Positions 52,784 through 63,558 of a stretch of 64,000 bases of DNA are shown piece by piece (within the stretch, counting starts at the first letter, position 1; every line of letters begins with the position of its first letter). The notes beneath the pieces were generated by a model. The model was not told where the DNA came from. It did no database searches and worked only from the letters and a program-made list of their open reading frames with translations. This DNA is from Cyclobacteriaceae bacterium (GTDB lineage: Bacteria; Bacteroidota; Bacteroidia; Cytophagales; Cyclobacteriaceae): assembly GCA_016787565.1 (NCBI GenBank), contig JAEUUG010000004.1, positions 186,001-250,000 on the forward strand. Reading direction: 5' to 3'. The position numbers were made by a program, and so were the translations under genes.

Positions 52784-53689
52784 ATGCAACCATCCCTTGT
52801 CGTCATCGGAAGTTCCAATACGGATATGGTCATACAGGCAATGCGTATCCCGGTACCAGGTGAGACAATATTAGGAGGAAATTTTTTTATGAACCCCGGT
52901 GGTAAGGGCGCCAACCAGGCCGTTGCCGCTGCCCGCCTTGGTGGAAAGGTTACGTTTATCTGCAAAACCGGTAACGATCTCTTTGGTGCAAAGGCAATTG
53001 AGTTATTCCGAAGTGAAGGGATTGATACCCGCTTTATTGTGGAAGATAAAGATCATCCATCGGGTGTTGCCTTAATAACGGTAAATCAAGATGGGGAGAA
53101 TTCCATCGTGGTTGCCTCCGGTGCGAATGGCTGGCTAAAGCCAGATGACATAAAGCAGGCAGAAGCAATTATTAGGAGTGCACGGTACATTTTGGTGCAA
53201 CTGGAGATTCCGTTGGATACGGTAGCTTATATTGCTGATTTGGCTACTCACTATAATGTTAAACTTATTCTTAATCCTGCGCCAGCGTGTGCAGTATCGA
53301 ATGAACTTTTAAGGCGGGTGAGCATCATTACTCCCAATGAATCGGAAGCAGAACTACTCACAGGTGTAACCATTCATTCAACACCCTCAGCAGAAGAGGC
53401 GGCACGATCACTCCAGGCAAAAGGAATCGAAACGGTTATCATCACGCGTGGTGAAGCAGGAGCTTTGTTGTTGCACAAGAATATCATCACACACGTTCCG
53501 GCTGTAAAAGTGAAGGCAGTTGATACAACTTCGGCCGGTGATGTGTTTAATGGTGCATTGATGGTTGCTTTATCAGAAGGAAAAGCCATGGAAGAAGCGG
53601 TGTCTTTTGCTTGCACTGCTTCAGCCATTGCGGTTACCCGACTGGGTGCGCAATCATCGGCTCCCTATCGAAATGAACTGAGTAACTAA
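52784..53689 (+). CDS. rbsK: Ribokinase (PfkB family)
   Basis: 301 residues from ATG 52784 (MQPSLVVIGSSNTDMV); the frame is open to 52676 but the extension is not typical. Motifs: GGKGANQAVAAARLGG near residue 40 and DTTSAGDVFNGAL near 250, the anion hole and catalytic base of ribokinases. It phosphorylates D-ribose at C5. It is encoded 16 nt before an ADP-ribosylglycohydrolase and two genes before a sugar permease, so the source of ribose is probably extracellular ribosides. Confidence 0.93.
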   Translation: MQPSLVVIGSSNTDMVIQAMRIPVPGETILGGNFFMNPGGKGANQAVAAARLGGKVTFICKTGNDLFGAKAIELFRSEGIDTRFIVEDKDHPSGVALITVNQDGENSIVVASGANGWLKPDDIKQAEAIIRSARYILVQLEIPLDTVAYIADLATHYNVKLILNPAPACAVSNELLRRVSIITPNESEAELLTGVTIHSTPSAEEAARSLQAKGIETVIITRGEAGALLLHKNIITHVPAVKVKAVDTTSAGDVFNGALMVALSEGKAMEEAVSFACTASAIAVTRLGAQSSAPYRNELSN

Positions 53690-53705
53690 CCTAATAGAAA
53701 ATTTT

Positions 53706-55262
53706 ATGATACGTTTGTTGAATGTCTTAATCATTGTGATTGTGGCTATTTCCTGTAGCCAATCTCAACAACAACATGATCGCGTAGTCCTGTCGAGAGA
53801 AACGTTGCGCGACAAAATTATGGGCGGATGGGCAGGACAAACCATTGGCGTTACGTTTGGTGGACCGTATGAATTTCGGTTTCAAGGCGCATTTATTGCC
53901 GATTATCAACCGCTTCGGTGGTACGAGGGGTACCTCAAAGAAACTATGATGAATAACCCGGGTTTGTATGATGATCTGTATATGGATCTGACCTTTGTAG
54001 ATGTTTTTGAAAAGTACGGCCTTGATGCTCCCGTTGATTCATTTGCCAATGCGTATGCTAGAGCCGGTTATATGTTATGGCATGCCAATCAGGCCGGACG
54101 TTATAATATTTTACATGGCATTGCGGCACCGGAATCAGGTCACTGGAAGAATAATCCGCATGCCGATTGTATCGATTACCAGATTGAGGCTGACTTTGCA
54201 GGATTGATGAGCCCCGGTATGCCCAATACAGCCTCAGCGATAAGTGATAAGATCGGTCATATCATGAACTATGGTGATGGCTGGTATGGTGGTGTTTATG
54301 TTGGAGCAATGTATGCGCTTGCGTTCACATCCAGCGATGTTCCCTTTATCGTAAGCGAAGCCTTGAAGACTATCCCGGAACAAAGCGATTTCTATCACTG
54401 CATCCAGGATGTTATCGACTGGCACAAAAAATATCCGACCGATTGGAAGCAAACGTGGCTGGAAGTTGAAAAGAAATGGGCCGGTGATGTTGGTTGCCCC
54501 GATGGTGTTTTCTCTGCTTTCAATATTGATGCAAAAGTAAATGCAGCGTATGTGGTGATGGGTTTGTTGTATGGCGAAGGCGACTTCACGAAAACATTGG
54601 AGATCGCCACCCGCACCGGGCAAGATGCGGATTGCAATCCATCTTCTGCCGGAGGTATACTCGGTACGGTGTTGGGATATAAAAATATTCCAGCATACTG
54701 GAAACTTGGCTTGTCAGATGCTGAAGGAATAGACTTTAAATATACATCCGTGTCACTCTCGGATGTGTATGAAATTGGGTTGAAACATGCGTTACAAAAT
54801 ATTGAACGGGGAGGTGGATCGATAGAAGGTGACACCATCACGATAAAGATTCAGACTCCGGTTGCAGTAAAATTTGAAAAGAGTTTTGATGGACATTACC
54901 CTCAGGTTAAAATCCCTGTAACGTGGTCGGAGGGAAAGGATGAAATCAATTTTGAATTTGAAGGAACAGGTTTTGTGCTTCGTGGTGATGCGTCTTCCTG
55001 GAATAACCAATCGGAATACGTATTCGAAACAGAGTTGTACCTTGACGATCAACTCATCGACAAGCCGCAACTTCCGGTAAGCTTCACCACCAGGCGCCAT
55101 GAGTTATGCTGGAAGTATGAACTTCCGAAGGGAAAGCATGCTGTAAAAATGAAAATTTTAAATCCAACAACGGCACATCCCATTCAGGCATGGGACGCTA
55201 TCATCTATGCGGATCAACCGGTTAACGGCATTCAACTCCATATCGATGCAGCAAAGAAGTGA
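53706..55262 (+). CDS. ADP-ribosylglycohydrolase-family lipoprotein
   Basis: 518 residues with lipobox VAISC (Cys17). The catalytic ADP_ribosyl_GH domain spans about residues 30-385: GWAGQTIGVTFGG, DDLYMDLTF (the DD pair that binds Mg2+) near residue 80 and GQDADCNPSSAGGILGT near residue 307. A C-terminal beta-sandwich of about 120 residues follows. The family cleaves ribosyl bonds; placed next to ribokinase and a sugar transporter, it likely frees ribose from ribosides at the cell surface. Membership of the family is certain, the substrate is inferred. Confidence 0.88.
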   Translation: MIRLLNVLIIVIVAISCSQSQQQHDRVVLSRETLRDKIMGGWAGQTIGVTFGGPYEFRFQGAFIADYQPLRWYEGYLKETMMNNPGLYDDLYMDLTFVDVFEKYGLDAPVDSFANAYARAGYMLWHANQAGRYNILHGIAAPESGHWKNNPHADCIDYQIEADFAGLMSPGMPNTASAISDKIGHIMNYGDGWYGGVYVGAMYALAFTSSDVPFIVSEALKTIPEQSDFYHCIQDVIDWHKKYPTDWKQTWLEVEKKWAGDVGCPDGVFSAFNIDAKVNAAYVVMGLLYGEGDFTKTLEIATRTGQDADCNPSSAGGILGTVLGYKNIPAYWKLGLSDAEGIDFKYTSVSLSDVYEIGLKHALQNIERGGGSIEGDTITIKIQTPVAVKFEKSFDGHYPQVKIPVTWSEGKDEINFEFEGTGFVLRGDASSWNNQSEYVFETELYLDDQLIDKPQLPVSFTTRRHELCWKYELPKGKHAVKMKILNPTTAHPIQAWDAIIYADQPVNGIQLHIDAAKK

Positions 55263-55295
55263 ACTATACTTGCCGAACAAACCAATCCTCATTTT

Positions 55296-56297
55296 ATGTA
55301 TATCATTGAGAACTATTCAACGGCTGTACTTTTTTGCGTGATCACCATGTTTTGCTGGGGATCGTGGGCCAATACACAGAAGTTGGCCAGCACAACGTGG
55401 CGGTTTGAATTATTTTATTGGGATTATGTGTTCGGTATTGTGATCTTCTCAATGATCAGCGCCTTTACCCTGGGTAGCGTTGGTGAAGGTGGAAGAAGTT
55501 TTCTGGATGATCTCGCCCAGGCGGATGGTTCGAACATTCGAAGTGCTTTGCTGGGTGGCATCGTTTTTAATGCAGCCAACATTCTTGTGGTGGCAGCTAT
55601 TTCTATTGCGGGCATGTCTGTGGCTTTTCCCATCGGCATAGGGCTTGCCTTACTCGTTGGTGTGGTGGTAAATTACTTCATCGCTGAAAAGGGAAATGTA
55701 GTCTTTATCTTTACGGGTGCTGCATTGGTTGCCATTGCTATTGTGTTGAATGCTATTGCGTATGGACGCATGAATAAGGCCAGCGGAAAACCTTCTTCAA
55801 AAGGAATTTTACTGGCAATTGCAGGTGGACTGTTAATGTCATTTTTCTATCGCTTCATTGCTGTATCGATGGATTTAGAGAACTTCTATCAGCCGGCTGC
55901 CGGCAAGATGACTCCATACTCAGCGGTATTTGTTTTTTCCGTTGGTATTTTATTGAGCAACATTGTTTTCAATACGCTGCTCATCAAAAAACCTTTTACA
56001 GGTGAACCCACCAGCTACAAAGCTTATTTTGGTGGACAATTCAGTTCACACGCGGTAGGCATTCTGGGTGGTTTGATATGGGGTGTCGGAAATTCGTTTA
56101 ACCTCATTGCTGCCGGAAAAGCAGGTCCGGCTATTTCCTATGGACTGGGACAAGGCGCTACGCTGGTGGCTGCGTTGTGGGGTGTTTTTATCTGGAAGGA
56201 ATTCAGGCAGGCACCCAAGGGAACGAATGGGTTGTTGGCGGCCATGTTCTTGTTTTTCCTACTCGGACTCGGTATGTTAATATATGCGGGAAACTAA
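55296..56297 (+). CDS. GRP/RhaT-type sugar transporter, predicted ribose importer
   Basis: 333 residues, ten hydrophobic segments in two repeats of five, with the family segments FCWGSWANTQK near residue 20 and SYGLGQGATLVAALWGVFIWKEF near 278. The GRP/DMT family moves sugars by proton symport. Its place after ribokinase and an ADP-ribosylglycohydrolase points to ribose. It lies 33 nt after the hydrolase gene. Confidence 0.85.
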   Translation: MYIIENYSTAVLFCVITMFCWGSWANTQKLASTTWRFELFYWDYVFGIVIFSMISAFTLGSVGEGGRSFLDDLAQADGSNIRSALLGGIVFNAANILVVAAISIAGMSVAFPIGIGLALLVGVVVNYFIAEKGNVVFIFTGAALVAIAIVLNAIAYGRMNKASGKPSSKGILLAIAGGLLMSFFYRFIAVSMDLENFYQPAAGKMTPYSAVFVFSVGILLSNIVFNTLLIKKPFTGEPTSYKAYFGGQFSSHAVGILGGLIWGVGNSFNLIAAGKAGPAISYGLGQGATLVAALWGVFIWKEFRQAPKGTNGLLAAMFLFFLLGLGMLIYAGN

Positions 56298-56312
56298 TTT
56301 AACGTTGAAATC

Positions 56313-57101
56313 ATGCTAAAGCAAAATTGTTATGTTATGTTCATCCTTCTTTTGTTTGCGTGCAGTACTCCAAAGGAAAAGCATGTGGATGAACAATGGA
56401 TTGATCTTTTCAATGGTCGTGATTTGAATGACTGGATTGTCAAGATTCATCATCATGATGTGGGTGTGAATTTTGGAAATACCTTTCGGGTAGAAGATAA
56501 CATGATCAAAGTACGCTACGATCAATATGACGACTTCAATGATCAGTTTGCGCACCTGTACTACAAGCAACCGTTTTCATCTTTTCATCTCACCTATGAA
56601 TATCATTTTACGGGTACATTGCAAAAAGGCGCACCGGAGTACACACTCCTGAACAGTGGTGTGATGTTTCATTCGCAAGATCCTCGAACCATGCCAAAAG
56701 AACAGAACTGGCCAATCTCAGTAGAGATGCAGCTTCTTGCCGGACTGGGTGATGGTCAGCCACGACCCACCGGCAACATGTGTTCACCGGGAACAGAAAT
56801 AGAATATGAAGGAGGGCTCTATGATGGTCATTGCCTGAATTCTTCCTCGAAGACATATACTGCTGATCAATGGATACATGCCGAGTTGATCGTATACAGT
56901 GATTCGCTGATCATGCATGTTATTGAAGGTGATACCGTTCTTCGCTACAGCAAACCTTCGATGGGTGGCGGAGTAGTAAACGGCTATGATACGACTTATT
57001 GGAAACCCGGTACTCCCTTAAAATCTGGATACATTGCCTTGCAAAGTGAAGGGCAACCTATAGACTTTAGGAATATCCGACTGAAGCGCCTCTTGCCATG
57101 A
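56313..57101 (+). CDS. DUF1080 (3-keto-disaccharide hydrolase type) lipoprotein
   Basis: 262 residues with lipobox LLLFAC (Cys17) and the DUF1080 concanavalin-like fold: WIDLFNGRDLNDWI near residue 29, MFHSQD near residue 121, and a final FRNIRLKRL strand. Proteins of this family bind or hydrolyse sugars; some members act on 3-keto-glycosides. It closes the ribose-type unit, 16 nt after the transporter. It is convergent with the small gene at 57105, with three bases between the stops. Confidence 0.88.
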   Translation: MLKQNCYVMFILLLFACSTPKEKHVDEQWIDLFNGRDLNDWIVKIHHHDVGVNFGNTFRVEDNMIKVRYDQYDDFNDQFAHLYYKQPFSSFHLTYEYHFTGTLQKGAPEYTLLNSGVMFHSQDPRTMPKEQNWPISVEMQLLAGLGDGQPRPTGNMCSPGTEIEYEGGLYDGHCLNSSSKTYTADQWIHAELIVYSDSLIMHVIEGDTVLRYSKPSMGGGVVNGYDTTYWKPGTPLKSGYIALQSEGQPIDFRNIRLKRLLP

Positions 57102-57104
57102 GCC

Positions 57105-57530
57105 TTACTGACTCTTCCATTTGAGTAGATGTTGCTTTAATTCTTTCGGATCGTGGAATTGAATGATTTCGAAACCTTCCGAAACCTGTTTTGATTTACT
57201 TTTTATATTCGCAGCAGAAACTTTGGACAGAATCTCAGCAGGATCGAGCAATTGGGCGTGGTAAAGTGTTTTTCCCTTCAGCTGTTTTATCATCCCCGGC
57301 AATAAATTATCCAACACCCATTTTTGAGAAGCAACACTAATGATTCCCATTTTGCGGATATCTGCGACAAATTTTTGTGTTTGAAGCAACTTAAATGCTT
57401 CCAGAACTGCTGTGTTAATCTGGATAAATTGCGCATCGTTAACCACTTTGCCCAGATACTCCAGAAAGAGCGCATCCACTTCAGGATCGTAGTAAACACG
57501 GGCAGTTTTGTCTTTGTAAAATTCTTTCAT
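57105..57530 (-). CDS. Small cytoplasmic protein, STAS-like
   Basis: 141 residues, no signal. The predicted strand-helix pattern and the segments FVADIRKMGIIS and WVLDNLLPGM resemble the STAS/SpoIIAA-like single-domain proteins found widely in Bacteroidota. Function unknown; not part of the sugar loci by any visible logic. Confidence 0.6.
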   Translation of the reverse strand: MKEFYKDKTARVYYDPEVDALFLEYLGKVVNDAQFIQINTAVLEAFKLLQTQKFVADIRKMGIISVASQKWVLDNLLPGMIKQLKGKTLYHAQLLDPAEILSKVSAANIKSKSKQVSEGFEIIQFHDPKELKQHLLKWKSQ

Positions 57531-57605
57531 GTTATCGTTGATGTAGCTAAAATAAAAATCCTATTTTTTCTATATCCGAACAACTACCCGAGTAATAATT
57601 TTTCA

Positions 57606-60767
<3,162 letters not shown>

Positions 60768-60769
60768 TC

Positions 60770-60788
60770 AATGATGATTATCATTATT
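60770..60788. promoter_or_regulatory. Fur-box-like sequence upstream of the GH2 gene (weak)
   Basis: The 19 bases match 15 of the 19 positions of the classic Fur box and contain AATGAT-GATT-ATCATT. The surrounding sequence is AT-rich, so chance is possible. It lies 54 bp before the GH2 start codon. Confidence 0.2.
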
Positions 60789-60907
60789 CGATTAGATGGC
60801 CTAATAAATTGCCAAGGACTATCACAAGACTTTTGAAAATTTTTTAGATGCATCTCTCCTTGAAAAGTCGGACACATTCGTGAGCAACAGAGTATTCGAT
60901 AAAACAA

Positions 60908-60937
60908 AAAAGCTTTCAGTTTTCGCTGAAAGCTTTT
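60908..60937 (-). terminator. Terminator of the tRNA-Leu transcript
   Basis: AAAAGCTTTCAG (60908-60919) pairs perfectly with 60926-60937 over 12 bp around a six-base loop; on the minus strand a T-rich run follows. It lies three bases after the tRNA. Confidence 0.8.
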
Positions 60938-60939
60938 AG

Positions 60940-61021
60940 TACCTAAGGCCGGAATCGAACCGGCACGCCCGAAGGCACACGATTTTGAGTCGTGCGCGTC
61001 TACCAGTTCCGCCACTCAGGC
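60940..61021 (-). tRNA. tRNA-Leu(CAA)
   Basis: 82 bases with acceptor GCCTGAG pairing with CTTAGGT, D-arm starting TGGCGGAACTGG, anticodon stem CACGA/TCGTG with loop CTCAAAA (anticodon CAA), a variable arm and TTCGATTCC in the T-loop. The CCA end is not encoded. The gene begins six bases after the stop codon of the GIY-YIG gene, so it has no room for its own promoter immediately upstream and is presumably read through from there. Confidence 0.95.
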
Positions 61022-61027
61022 AAAATT

Positions 61028-61264
61028 TTACATCATTGCCTTGATGAACTCTTTTCCTACGCCTGACTTCAGGTATTTCTCTCTTTTTCTGGCTTCCAAC
61101 CTGGTAGGGAAGTATTCGACCAGAATCAGTTTGAAAGGTCTATAAGGTCTTGTTGTTTTTTCGTACCCTTTTTGATGTCTTTCAATTCTTTTTTCGAGAT
61201 CACTTGTAAGTCCAACATAGTTATAAGTCCTTTTCAGACTTCGTATCACATAAACACAAAACAT
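61028..61264 (-). CDS. Small GIY-YIG nuclease-family protein
   Basis: 78 residues consisting of only a GIY-YIG domain: VYVIRS near residue 4 (GIY part), YVGLTSDLEKRIERH near 16 (YIG part with the arginine) and LEARKREKYLKSG near 56 with the metal-binding glutamate. All catalytic positions are kept. It resembles the small single-domain GIY-YIG proteins common in Bacteroidota. It lies between an intact tRNA-Leu (6 nt downstream) and a broken copy of the same tRNA (7 nt upstream), which suggests a mobile unit or a tRNA-linked function. Confidence 0.85.
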   Translation of the reverse strand: MFCVYVIRSLKRTYNYVGLTSDLEKRIERHQKGYEKTTRPYRPFKLILVEYFPTRLEARKREKYLKSGVGKEFIKAMM

Positions 61265-61270
61265 CTTTTT

Positions 61271-61321
61271 GTGCGCGCCTGCCTGTCGGCAGACAGGTCT
61301 ACCAGTTCCGCCACTCAGGCA
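61271..61321 (-). repeat. Truncated tRNA-Leu 5' copy interrupted by a 20-bp palindrome
   Basis: 61298-61321 is identical to 60999-61022 (24 bases: the first 23 of tRNA-Leu and one base before it), and 61271-61277 is identical to 60992-60998, the next seven tRNA bases. Between them 61278-61297 is a 20-bp near-palindrome (CCTGCCTG and CAGACAGG arms). The remainder of the tRNA is missing. Confidence 0.85.
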
Positions 61322-61334
61322 TTGCTTGGGGGTG

Positions 61335-61365
61335 CAAATATGGAGAATCTTTATTTTTTAAGCAA
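61335..61365 (-). promoter_or_regulatory. Putative -33/-7 promoter upstream of the truncated tRNA copy
   Basis: On the minus strand TTG (61363-61365) and TATTTG (61335-61340) are 22 bases apart, fitting the Bacteroidota pattern. The -7 part ends 14 bases before the first base of the tRNA remnant (61320). It may be the original tRNA promoter. Confidence 0.35.
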
Positions 61366-61368
61366 TTG

Positions 61369-61662
61369 CTATACGCTTATAAATTTCTCCAATGAAAAAG
61401 CCTGCGATCGCTCTGAAAACAAGGTCTTTACCCTACCCCAAACGCTTCCAAAAAGCTCCGACTTCCGATATTTCTCCAATGAGGATGGATGATCCCAGTA
61501 ACTCAGTGTGGTATAAGTATTCGGGTCATTAAGGTCTTTGAGTAACTCCAGGTGCGAGCAACCTTCCATCGCGCGAATGGCTTCTTTGTTCTGGTTAAAT
61601 ATCTCCAGAAATTCATTCACTCCAGCTTCGGTAAAGTGCATACGAACAATACGGATGATCAT
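61369..61662 (-). CDS. ABM-domain protein (antibiotic biosynthesis / quinol monooxygenase family)
   Basis: 97 residues, the usual single-domain size. IIRIVRMHFTEAGVNEFLEIF at the start, MEGCSHLELLKD in the middle and YWDHPSSLEKYRKSE near 55-69 are typical ABM features. Members are cofactor-free oxygenases of quinols or unknown substrates. No linkage with neighbours is seen. Confidence 0.85.
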   Translation of the reverse strand: MIIRIVRMHFTEAGVNEFLEIFNQNKEAIRAMEGCSHLELLKDLNDPNTYTTLSYWDHPSSLEKYRKSELFGSVWGRVKTLFSERSQAFSLEKFISV

Positions 61663-61717
61663 GCTCTATTTGGTTGACAGTTTCTGATGCCGGTGAATTG
61701 AACCAGAAATGTATTAT

Positions 61718-62491
61718 TTACTCATCAAAGGTAATATTCACCATGCTATCATAGCCTAATCCCAGAAGTTCTGCGGCATTGCCTTTGTAAATGCCAATTT
61801 CAAGAAAGCCAAGACTGTTAAAGACAATGAAACATTCACCCTCGTCCGCCTGGTGATAATGCGCCTGAATCCGCCTGAATTTTTCTCCACCAAACTGGAT
61901 GGTATATCCTTTTTCTTTGCTGAGAATATCAAAAACATCCTTTGGTATGTTGGTAATCAGGTTTCCAAAGCTATCAACCCGGATAATATGACCAGCGATT
62001 TGTTTCTTGGTCGCCTTTACCTGCCGGTCGATCATCTTTTTAAAAGCAGGAAGTGGTTTACCCAAATCGCTCAGGGCTACACCACTGGCCAGTTTGGCGG
62101 CAGCAGGAGCAAAAATGTCGCGCTCCGGAAACGTTGTTGTGATGGTACTGACGGTATTCAACTCCACCAGATTTTGATGTGGCCGATCACTAATCAATCC
62201 GAAAAGCCCGTTATCTGACCCAATAAAAAAATGGTCTTCCAGTTGAAGACCAATATAGGCATCACCCCGATTGCCTGAGGCATCAACCCCAACCAGGTGA
62301 ACAGTGCCCTTAGGAAAATCACGGAAAACGGAGCGCAACACAAACGCAGCATGGCCGATGTCGTGTGGTTTGATCTGATGACTGATGTCCTCTATGCGAA
62401 TGCCCGGATTAATGCTGATGATACGGGCTTTCATGGCTGCCACGTAGTGATCACTTTCACCAGAATCTGTCAGAAGTGTTACAATGGCCAT
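61718..62491 (-). CDS. SAM hydrolase / SAM hydroxide adenosyltransferase (DUF62)
   Basis: 257 residues. Hallmarks: VTLLTDSGESDHYV at residues 3-16, ISHQIKPHDIGHAAFVL near 36, GTVHLVGVDASGNRG near 62 and FIGSDNGLFG near 89. The family cleaves S-adenosyl-L-methionine to adenosine and methionine using water; the halogenase members have a different loop. A housekeeping role in SAM turnover is likely. Divergent from phoH, 92 bp apart. Confidence 0.9.
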   Translation of the reverse strand: MAIVTLLTDSGESDHYVAAMKARIISINPGIRIEDISHQIKPHDIGHAAFVLRSVFRDFPKGTVHLVGVDASGNRGDAYIGLQLEDHFFIGSDNGLFGLISDRPHQNLVELNTVSTITTTFPERDIFAPAAAKLASGVALSDLGKPLPAFKKMIDRQVKATKKQIAGHIIRVDSFGNLITNIPKDVFDILSKEKGYTIQFGGEKFRRIQAHYHQADEGECFIVFNSLGFLEIGIYKGNAAELLGLGYDSMVNITFDE

Positions 62492-62583
62492 GGTTGATGC
62501 TGCCGCGGATATTCCTTAGCTTTGAGGCAGCAAAATAAACATTTTTAAAACAGGTTGGTTTTTATTAAAATCTTAATACTTCC

Positions 62584-63552
62584 TTGATCGAAAAAGTTAT
62601 TACACTCGACAATATTTCCCTCCTGGATTTTCTGGGTGTTGGCAATAAAACCATCGACACCTTATCTACGGCTTTTCCGAAAAGTAAGATCATTTCAAGG
62701 GGTAATGAAATTGTTATAAAGGGAAACACAGCAGAGATTATTCAGATCGATGATGTTTTAAACACCCTTATCAATCACTACCACAAATATGGTAAGGTAA
62801 CAGAAGAGAATGTGCAGCACTATATTGCCAGCGAACACGAAATGCTGATGCCCCACTTTCAACAAGGACCATCAGAAGATGTGATCATCTACGGTACAAA
62901 GGGAAACCCCATCAAACCCAAAACACCCAACCAGCAGACACTGGTTGATCTGGTAAAGAATAATGATCTGGTATTTGCGCTCGGTCCTGCCGGAACAGGA
63001 AAAACCTACATCTCAGTAGCGTTGGCGGTGCGGGCATTGAAAAATAAGGTGGTGAAGAAAATCATTATTACACGGCCAGCGGTTGAAGCAGGGGAGAACC
63101 TCGGTTTTTTGCCGGGCGATCTGAAAGAAAAAATTGATCCGTACTTACGCCCCATTTACGATTCGCTCAACGATATGATTCCGTACGAAAAGCTACGGTA
63201 TTATATGGAGCGCGAAATAATTGAAATAGCACCCCTGGCCTATATGCGCGGGCGTACGCTACATAATGCATTCATTTTACTGGATGAAGCTCAAAATACC
63301 ACGCCCATGCAAATGAAAATGTTTCTGACGCGCATGGGCCCCGATTCAAAGATGATCGTAACCGGTGATGTGTCGCAAATTGATCTTCCATCCCGGCAGA
63401 GTTCCGGATTGAAAGAAGCGATCCGGATATTGAAGAATGTTAAGGGCATAGGTTTTCTGGAGCTCAGTGAGAAAGATGTTATCCGTCACCGCCTGGTGCG
63501 CGATATCATTGATGCCTATCATAAAGAGACAATCCCAGGAACTACACGATAA
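62584..63552 (+). CDS. phoH: PhoH family ATPase
   Basis: 322 residues. Walker A GPAGTGKTY near residue 139 and Walker B FILLDEAQNTTP near 232, with RPAVEAGENLGFLPGDL between them, are the PhoH signature; a KH-like N-terminal domain precedes. The start is TTG 62584 (MIEKVITLDN), the usual beginning of Bacteroidota PhoH. It is a cytoplasmic ATPase/putative RNA helicase linked with RNA metabolism. It is convergent with the antiporter gene, 6 nt between the stops. Confidence 0.93.
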   Translation: MIEKVITLDNISLLDFLGVGNKTIDTLSTAFPKSKIISRGNEIVIKGNTAEIIQIDDVLNTLINHYHKYGKVTEENVQHYIASEHEMLMPHFQQGPSEDVIIYGTKGNPIKPKTPNQQTLVDLVKNNDLVFALGPAGTGKTYISVALAVRALKNKVVKKIIITRPAVEAGENLGFLPGDLKEKIDPYLRPIYDSLNDMIPYEKLRYYMEREIIEIAPLAYMRGRTLHNAFILLDEAQNTTPMQMKMFLTRMGPDSKMIVTGDVSQIDLPSRQSSGLKEAIRILKNVKGIGFLELSEKDVIRHRLVRDIIDAYHKETIPGTTR

Positions 63553-63558
63553 CTATAG

